From Cordilura impudica (lineage: Eukaryota > Arthropoda > Insecta > Diptera > Scathophagidae): a stretch of 64,000 nucleotides of DNA. The notes under the pieces were generated by a model, which had not been told where the DNA came from, searched no databases, and worked only from the letters and a program-made list of their open reading frames with translations. Position numbers and translations under genes: made by a program. Numbering within the stretch: the stretch's first letter is position 1; every line of letters starts with the position of its first letter. The DNA is taken from the NCBI GenBank assembly GCA_963682025.1, contig OY821519.1, positions 193,203,784 through 193,267,783 of the forward strand, written 5' to 3'. Positions 56,770 through 64,000 of the stretch are shown piece by piece.

Positions 56770-58195
56770 AGAGTTTTAAGAAATTTATGGTATATCTTTA
56801 ATGATGGCTCCGAAAGCACAAATGTTTTTGAAATATCTATATTGTTTTGTTGCCCCCATTTAATACACTCTTTAAAATGTTTTATTTCTGCCGTGTGCTT
56901 AAGTTTACATTCGGCTTCTAATGGAATGTAATCTTCTTCGTCTCCATCACTTTCATCAGTCTCTAATTTTTTAAAGTGATCGCATTAGCATGGCCGACCC
57001 ATTCATTTAGATCGTTTACAGTTAGTGCATTCTGAAACTGGTAACAAGTGAGCCATTTACTTAAAGTTAAATAAAACGCTAAAAAATTTCTTACATTTGG
57101 GAAAATTTCGTGGAGTAATTGTAATCTATTTACAATTTAAACCAGATCTACATCAGCCCATTACAATGCTGACAATGGTTGACAATGTTGAAAATTTGGT
57201 TGGCTTGGAATAAAAATTTGATTCCAACATTTTGCAAGGGAAGTTTCTGAGGATATAATTTTGTTTCACCTATTTTTATAATGCAGCTTCAGAAATTTTT
57301 TTGGCATTTTTGAACATGGGTTGTGTTAATTGTGTAACATTTGGTGGCATACATAGAGCCGATGTCTTGCCAGCACTCGTTTCTTTGACCAATTCTTCTG
57401 CTGGCGAATGGCAAGGCGCGTTGTCCAAAATCAGACTGGAATTTTGGGGTAAGTTGTTGCTTTTTAAAAATTATTCCACCTGCAAAAATATAAAAAAAAA
57501 AAATCTTAACACTAAACTACGGTTTTTAAATGTAATTTACATCAGGAGTAAACGCGTCAAAAAAACAACTTTTAAAAATGAATAAGTATGATCTATAGGT
57601 AGCACTCTTTCGATTTCCCTATCATAGGGGGTTTAGTTTTTTTTTTTAATTCGCTAGCATTTGCGCATTTGTAATTTTTCTGCCTGATGCAGTATTTTCA
57701 ACGAAAACATTTTCAATAATAGCCCTGTTTCATCAGTGCTGAATACAGCGTCCTTGCATAAATCATGCTGGTCAATAAATTCTTTAAATTTGTTAATAAA
57801 AAGCTACACTATCTCTGCGAGATAGAAGACTTCCTCACCCCTTTCTTTCTTTAGTTGAATTCTATATCTTTTCTTAAAAGGAAAAAACGAACCATGGCTT
57901 GCGTTAAATTGGCCACCATAACTGTTCATGTAATTCGCTAGCTTTTATCTTTAAAATAGGCCCACTTATTGAGATATTTTTCTTTTTTTTCCATTTAGAC
58001 ATTCCATTTTTTGAAACTAACCCTTTTTATTTTTTTCCGTATTTCTTTAACAGTTTCCATTCGATTTTATAATTGTGCATATAGAGGATTTTGGTATTCT
58101 ATATTTATTGGAAAAAGCCCGTAAACATTCTCCCTTCTCATAATCTTTTACGGTTTGTAATTTTTCTCTAAATGAAAGTCTTTTTCTAGTTGACT
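56770..58195 (-). pseudogene. Tigger/pogo-like (CENP-B-type) transposase pseudogene
   Basis: Broken minus-strand frames give the Tigger order. KRLSFREKLQTVKDYEKGE and RIPKSSICTIIKS (58190-58050) are the psq-type helix-turn-helix. SHGSFFPFKKRYRIQ (about 57890) is the end of the CENP-B DNA-binding domain. VFSTDETGLLLKM (about 57735) holds the first catalytic Asp and LILDNAPCHSPAEELV (about 57430-57390) the second. MPPNVTQLTQPM (about 57340) leads to the third, but the Asp expected after QPM is replaced. The C-terminal tail has ETDESDGDEED-like acidic residues and IKHFKECIKWGQQNN. The gene has many stops. The Jockey fragment abuts its 3' end. Confidence 0.65.
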
Positions 58196-58299
58196 TGACT
58201 TATCAACTCACATAGAACAAAAAAAAAATAAAACTGATGAAAACAACAGTCAAAGAAAAAAGCATTCTTTTAAAAATCACTTGTTTTGTAACTTATATT

Positions 58300-58562
58300 T
58301 TTTCTTTTGTTTTGAGTTTGTTAATGACCTTTTTTTATAATGTAAGAAATTTTAAAAATTAATATAGAACAGATATTTTAACAGATGTTTTTTCATCTCT
58401 CTTGTTTTACAAATACACGAATACCATACTTCTCCTTTGTTTAATTTCTCTCATTTCTACTTATTTTGAGCAAATTTCTGTGTTATTCGTTATATCGAGT
58501 ATTAAATCAGGTTTTCATTCGTAATATAGGGTACTCAGTATAAAATATATGGCTGTTCGTTA
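58300..58562 (-). repeat. Tigger 5' region copy (direct repeat 1)
   Basis: Nearly the same sequence recurs at 60952-61214, about 2.65 kb away in direct orientation. Shared blocks are CTTATTTTGAGCAAATTTCT, GTAATATAGGGTACTCAGTA-like and ATATATGGCTGTTCG. It lies just upstream of the Tigger pseudogene and stops at ATGGCTGTTCG, where unrelated sequence begins. Confidence 0.7.
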
Positions 58563-59067
58563 ACCTTCCTGTACCCGCGCTAATTTTTGTAACACATATA
58601 CCTGCGCGCGGCCTAACAGACCGAAAGTTTGATCCCCTGTTCCCTGGTTTTTCGAAATAAAACTTCAACAAATAAATATTTTTTATAAAAGTTGAAGATA
58701 TAATAAAAAAAATTATGCTATGCATTTCATTTATTTTCATTAATTTTATTGATTTTCAGTCTTTTACAAACAGTCATCAAAATCGATGGTTTTTTCTTAA
58801 ATACCACAAAAGCAGAACAAAAATACTTTTTCTTCCCCAAAATAAAAATAATCTTTTACAAATATAAAAACACTTCTTGTGCAATACATAAATCATATAT
58901 TGACTTAGTTTCCGGCATGAAAATTAAAATCAGAACAACCCCGCGTCGGTCTCACAGACCGAATTGTGACTAAATACATGCACTAAAATAAAGCTTGTAA
59001 AAAAATCCGGCAGCTAACAGAAAACTCAATTTTCTAGCGTTGCGGAAAAAAAAGATATGTATAAAGG
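58563..59067. other. Unassigned segment with GGTCT/AGACC motifs
   Basis: It starts TTAACCTTCCTGTACCCGCG and contains CTAACAGACCGAAAG and CGGTCTCACAGACCG. The TTAA junction hints at a piggyBac-like insertion, but no matching second end was found. The overlapping frames have no recognisable domain. Confidence 0.3.
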
Positions 59068-60951
59068 TGGAAACACAACTTGGACGAATGACGAATTTCG
59101 CACAGCTCTACGAATTTGTCGACAACAATTCGTTACGTAAATTCGTCGATGAAATACAATTACGGCGAATTCACATAACAGCTGTAACATCATTTGAAAT
59201 TGTTTTTAATTTATAATATGTACATTAGAGTTATGACAAATTTTTTTACAAAATTTTTACCTATCAACACATGATAGGCAATACCAAACTAATAATAAAA
59301 ATCGTGTTTGCAGGTGATTTTGACGGAAAAACCTTCCGCACCAAATGCAATTTCAAAAACTCTCTGAATTTTTTTTATTTTTATTTTTATATTTTTTATT
59401 AATTTAATATATACATAGTAAAAAAAGTTATTTAAACAATGTAGATTTTGATACGAGGTATGATTATTTATTTATTTGAATATTGTATGATCTAAATTTA
59501 AGATTTAAAGTGCGACTATTTTTGCAGAAAGGAAAATGTCCTGAACAACTTTTATAGCACGTTCTGCGCAAATGTTACTACGCTGCTGATTTATTATTTA
59601 CGACTTCTGCATAACCCCATGCCTTATAAAACACTCATTACCTTTTTGAAGTTTAATAATTCAAAATTGTCTTCGCGAAAACAATGGTCTGAAAACCATA
59701 CGTCGTACCATGCCCCACATATAAATTGACATATTTTATTTAGTTCTGCTCAGTATTTTGGAATTAGGATAAATGCTAATATTGCCAGAATTGCTCTAGA
59801 ATTACACCGAGCATTGCTTATTGGTGGTATAGTTTTGAAATTGATGAAGGGGAAGGGTTAAGAGGTCAAAATATACATCGAAATGAAGCTAGTGGATGTA
59901 TATTTTTTTTATTCAGTTGTTGTAGATATCAACATTGCAGAGATCGTTTTATGAGATAATGACAAGCTTTGGATTTCAAATTTAAAAATATCAAATAAAA
60001 GGCACTCATGTGAGCTTCAAAATGATATATATACATATTACTCAATTCCGATACTAAAAAGTTATATACAAGTCAATGTCCAAGCTTTGGAGGTCTCGGT
60101 CGTCGAAAAAAAATATTTTGCTAGAATCGCAACAAAATGTGTTATAAGTGGTGAAACCATTCGGGGCATCGTACCTAAAATACACAAGTCTTTAAAACGT
60201 AGAAGAAATATTTTAAATCAAATAAAAAAAATATAGACCAAATTTCGTCGTGTTTGGTGCGGAAACTTTTTTGAGTGCAGCGAAGAAGTAAGATTGCGTT
60301 TCTTAATATTTTTTTAATAGCCTTTTTGGCTAGGGCATGTAAAATTTGATATTTGCAAAATAAAATAAATAAAAAAGTCATAACCCTAATGTACATAAAT
60401 AAATACTGCAAAAATATGAATAAAAGAATTTTTAACTTGGGACGAGTTATTCCAATTGCAAACATCATGTTCACGATGGTAAAAGCCTTTATTTTCGTAC
60501 GGTAGCGTTTAGTTATTTTAATTCTGAAAAAATTACATAAATTTTGATTAATAAATTAATTTTATGTCATTTTAGTTTACATGTTGCAGCTGATAGTGTG
60601 ACGATATGTAAAAAAAAAGAAACACTAAACGAAAAGGAATAAATAATTGCAGAAAAAAACTATAAGTTATAAATAAAATATAAAACAATTCTTAAAATCA
60701 AAAATGACTTTATTTACTAAAACATTTGAAAACTAAAATAAAATTCGGCCACCCTACACCAATTTATTCGTCGTTTGTCGGCGTAAGAAATAGAAACAAA
60801 CTTATCGCAGAGTTCATTACGTACTACATATTTCGTTCGGTGCACTGATTGTGTACATTTTCATATACACGAATGTGTTTTATTTCTGACGACGAATATT
60901 TGGAACGAAAAATTCGTCGTTCGTCCCAGTTGTGTTTCCGAATTTATATTC
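59068..60951. mobile_element. Non-autonomous element with about 30-bp inverted ends
   Basis: Left end GGAAACACAACTTGGACGAA, right end reverse complement GGAAACACAACTGGGACGAA. ACGACGAATTT-like motifs follow on both sides. The subterminal zones are rich in repeated CGACGAAT / ATTCGTCG motifs. The interior of 1.9 kb shows no transposase, so it would be mobilised in trans. The superfamily is unclear. It lies exactly at the inner edge of the second Tigger 5' copy. Confidence 0.65.
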
Positions 60952-61246
60952 CTTTCTTTTGAGTTTGTTAACGAATTTTTTTTATAAATTAAGCAATTTT
61001 TAAGAATTAATATAAAACAGATATTTTAACAGGTTTTTTTTTCTCAATTCTCTTGTTTTGCAAATACAGGAATAATTCTCTTCTCCTTTTGTTTAATTTC
61101 TCTTGTTTTTACTTATTTTGAGCAAATTTCTGTGATATTCGTTATGTCGAGAATTAAGTCATGTTTTCATTTGTAATGTAGGGTACTCAATACGAAATAT
61201 ATGGCTGTTCGTCATATTGCGAATTCGTTAAACCGAGAAACCGTTG
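60952..61246 (-). mobile_element. Tigger 5' terminus (direct repeat 2)
   Basis: It repeats 58300-58562 and extends to a terminus at 61246. On the minus strand this reads CAACGGTTTCTCGGTTTAAC with TA directly outside, as expected for a pogo/Tigger end at a TA target. The rest of this copy is cut off by the element at 59068-60951. Confidence 0.55.
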
Positions 61247-61984
61247 TATTTCAATATCCATCAATAGAAAATAATGATATTTAAAATTACGACTTTCCGT
61301 AATTAATCCCCACTTTGCATTAATAATACATACAGATTCTAAAAACTTATTTCCAAAAGAGTAACTTTAACCCTGAACAGCGACCTGAAGAGTGCTGCAG
61401 CAAACACCCGATAATTATTGGATACACCTCCCAAACACCCGGATGTAAATCCAATATAAAATCTCTGGGATCATTTGTACATACGAGTTCGAGATAGACG
61501 AATAACAACCAATAATTATTTAATTAAAGCCTATCACGAAGAATGTCTAAAAGAAGTAAAATCGCCAAAAAAAAAAAAAAGAAAGTAACCCGTAATATAG
61601 TTTCTTTTATTTTTGGAAGACTAGTATCACATAATAAATATGAAAATAATAAAATTTTGATTAATTTTTTTAGAAAAATTCATAATGAGCCATTATTTTT
61701 GTTGAAGTTTAAAGATCATTTTCTGTTTTTATTATAGTTTTTATAAATATGAATTGTTTTAAATTATGTTTTTATACACCAAATTAATAAATTTTAAAAA
61801 CTTTAAAAAATATGTCGAAAAACATATTTGAAATATGGGATATAAGTGAGAGCTCAATATATTATTGGAAATAACTATAAGACCAAAATTTTATTTCCAA
61901 TTACAAGAAAAGTTTTTATGCAATATTCATCATGTACATACAATATTATTTTATGTTTAGAGAAAACCCATTATATCAACAAAA
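61247..61984. other. AT-rich stretch without genes
   Basis: Small frames such as 61543-61737 begin with a poly-lysine run from a poly-A tract and have no recognisable domain. Confidence 0.4.
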
Positions 61985-62741
61985 ACAAGTCAGAAATTAT
62001 AGACGGTCTAGACCGACTATACGATATCCTGTACCATGGTTTAGTGGTCCAAATAATTGGATATAGAAGATAAGCATAAACCAAATTTAAGTGGCATTGT
62101 TGTTAATTTTTTGGCTGCAGATATAAAAAAGTCCATATCTGATTTATTTTTATATGGGACTAGATCAAATTATGGACCGATCCTGACCACATTTGGTAGT
62201 CACTTATATTTGGAAAAATTAATACAAACAAAATTTGAGAAAAATCTGTGCAATATTATTGTTTTTTGATAGATTAAAGTGAAGATCGGGAAGCAGCTCT
62301 ATATGGGGCCTATGACTAAGAATTGTCATAGAGGGATTAGCTTTGGACTACTGATTAATGGATACAATAAACACATGCAAACCCAATTTGACTGAGATCT
62401 ATATGATTATTTGGATCTTATGGCAATTTATGTCGAATTCGTAGGGGTCATTTGTAAGGGGACTAGGTCTGAACATGGACCGAATTTCAACAACGTTCAT
62501 CCTATGGCCGATAAAAGCTTATATACCAAATTTCATTAAAATATATTCACATTTGCGACCTGTAGTTTGATTGCAAGGTTTACATGGACATGCACACACG
62601 GACGGAAATCGCTAAATCGACTCAGAAAGTTATTCTGAGTCGCTCGGTATAATAAAAGATGAATCTAGGTCGAATACTTTTGGTTGTTACAAACAGCAGC
62701 ACAAAGTCATTATACCCAAACCACATGGTGATGTAGGGTAT
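61985..62741 (+). mobile_element. Family A element, moderately diverged copy
   Basis: It starts ACAAGTCAGAAATTATAGAC with an imperfect palindrome (GACGGTCTAGACCGAC) and ends ACATGGTGATGTAGGGTAT. The GGAC microsatellite is contracted to ACACACGGACGGAAATCG. Confidence 0.8.
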
Positions 62742-62779
62742 GAATAAAGAACATTATCTAATTCATTTTATAGTAAGTT

Positions 62780-62905
62780 TACATCTAAACAAAATCTAGT
62801 TTATACGAGATTTCGAGCGAAATCTAGCTCATTTTTACTAGATTTCCCATACAAAACAAAATCTAGCTCGTTACTAGATTTGTGCAAAATCTCATAAAAT
62901 CTTGT
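62780..62905. repeat. Cluster of AAATCTAG / CTAGATTT motifs
   Basis: The octamer AAATCTAG or its reverse complement occurs repeatedly within about 100 bases, in both orientations, next to ACGAGATTTCGAGCG. No element ends are visible. Confidence 0.5.
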
Positions 62906-62948
62906 CAAACTTGGGCACTACCAAATGATACTATTGTGTTTTTTGATG

Positions 62949-63296
62949 TGTAAACATCTATACGCGCAGGGGGGTAAATTTCTATTTCACAATACAATCA
63001 CAAAAACAGTGTCACACGTAATAGGTGAGAGCTTACACATAACGCTGTGTGACTTATGATGGTATTGGTGAAAAAATTATGATATATGATTTATTATTAT
63101 GATTTATGCCACTTTTTTAAAAGCGTCATCTATGTATCACTTATATACGTTTATATGGGGATATTTTTAACGTTTTACAGCAAAGGGTTGTTGAATTAGC
63201 TGAACCAGTTTTTGCTATAAGTGATACATAGATGACGCTATCTGTTTGATTTTAAAAAAATGACATAAAAAAATCTTTAATTACTAGATGTTTACA
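62949..63296. mobile_element. MITE with perfect 12-bp ends and inner inverted repeat
   Basis: Ends TGTAAACATCTA (62949-62960) and TAGATGTTTACA (63285-63296) are perfect inverted repeats. Inside, AGCGTCATCTATGTATCACT (and the next 4 bases, 63122-63145) has an exact reverse complement at 63216-63239. No coding capacity. No clear target-site duplication was seen. Confidence 0.65.
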
Positions 63297-64000
63297 GATC
63301 TTCCCTGTGATCGGACTCACATGATTCATTTTTTTTTTAATGTAGTAGAAAATTACAACGCAGTGACTGTAAAATTGGCATTTGAAAACAAAAGCAAGCA
63401 AGTTGAATGAAAAAGAAATAAAATAATAATGATTAACAAAAAAAAAAATGACGAATCTGAAATAAAAAAAAATTTAGTAATTGAAAAGTTATATCTTTTT
63501 ATACTGACATGTGCCCATTCCAATCTGCTAAATAATAATTGTGGAAAATGAATTTGTTTTTGCTGTTCACACAATATATTTAACAAATGCTGAATTTTAT
63601 ATTTCAGTTTGTGCTTTTTTCATTTTTGATGCATAATATAATTATAAAATCTGTTCCCTTTCAGTATTTTCCATACTAATAATGCGTGTAGGAACCACGG
63701 TTGAATACAACTTCTTGAGACATTGAATTTATTAGTTTATTTTATTACATTCTTCTATAATGGCAATTTTTAAGTTTTTAACGTTTTCGCATTATTTCCC
63801 ATTAGAAAAGAAATTAAGAGAAAAACAACCCTTTCAGAGAAATTACCTTTTCCTAAAATGTATATTTCCGTAAGAAAGTAAACCTTCTCAAAAATCACCT
63901 CTTCTTAGAAAATTCAATCAATTAACTTAAATAGTACTATTACTTTAAAAAGTTCATTTTCTTCCAAAAGAACATTTCCATAAAACAGCAATTTTTTCTT
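63297..64000. other. AT-rich right flank
   Basis: No gene or repeat recognised. The minus-strand frame 63353-63586 is a low-complexity hydrophobic stretch. Confidence 0.4.

Noticed and set aside
57301..57585. Plus-strand 94-codon ORF
   Set aside because: Antisense of the Tigger-like transposase segment with LDNAPCH and MPPNVTQL.
58563..59000. piggyBac element starting TTAACCTTCCTG
   Set aside because: No second end with the reverse motif and TTAA was found, and no transposase is present. Left as unassigned.

Overview
The window is AT-rich animal DNA that consists almost wholly of transposable elements and their remains. No tRNA, rRNA, CRISPR array or intact host gene could be recognised. 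The repertoire (non-LTR retrotransposons of RTE, Jockey, Loa/R1 and CR1/L2-like types, Tc1/mariner, Tigger/pogo, hAT and RAG1/Transib-like transposases, several Helitron families, and a DINE-1-like repeat with GGAC microsatellites) suggests an insect, most likely a higher fly. That placement is inference. Nearly every coding trace is broken by frameshifts, stops or nested insertions, so the region looks like old intergenic or heterochromatic sequence.

Layout. 0.3-5.0 kb: a transposon with about 0.5-kb inverted ends and a broken transposase, itself carrying two Helitrons. 5.0-5.5 kb: the 3' end of an RTE-like retroelement. 5.9-7.6 kb: two copies of repeat family A. 7.8-9.6 kb: a hAT-like pseudogene hit by a small Helitron of family C. 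10.1-11.4 kb: a Helitron carrying an array with a period near 142 bp. 13.7-18.0 kb: a three-level nest, with a family-A element split by a 3.6-kb Helitron that holds another family-A element. 22.6-24.0 kb: a RAG1/Transib-like pseudogene. 25.3-30.2 kb: Helitrons, one hit by a mariner. 32.3-33.1 kb: a Loa/R1-like retroelement tail. 35.2-38.0 kb: an RTE-type element, nearly one reading frame but with a mutated RT active site. 39.2-43.1 kb: a SINE-like unit and a CR1/L2-like retroelement split by a Loa-like element. 43.3-45.7 kb: an internally deleted Helitron abutted by another. 46.5-49.1 kb: family A and C copies and a Tc1 pseudogene. 50.1-52.5 kb: an inverted pair of family-A copies. 52.8-61.2 kb: a Tigger/pogo element hit by a Jockey element, which was hit by a Helitron, all apparently rearranged by an inversion. 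62.0-63.3 kb: another family-A copy and a hairpin MITE.

The most informative observations are: (1) the two halves of one Jockey copy lie 3.2 kb apart in opposite orientation, each ending exactly at a Helitron terminus, and they rejoin in frame at an A|T target, which points to an inversion between two opposed Helitron copies; (2) an exactly delimited Helitron splits a family-A element at an A|T site; (3) family A has the layout of Helentron-associated (DINE-1-like) elements, including a perfect 24-bp palindrome; (4) 142-bp periodic arrays sit inside several Helitrons. No gene set forming a new functional system was found.
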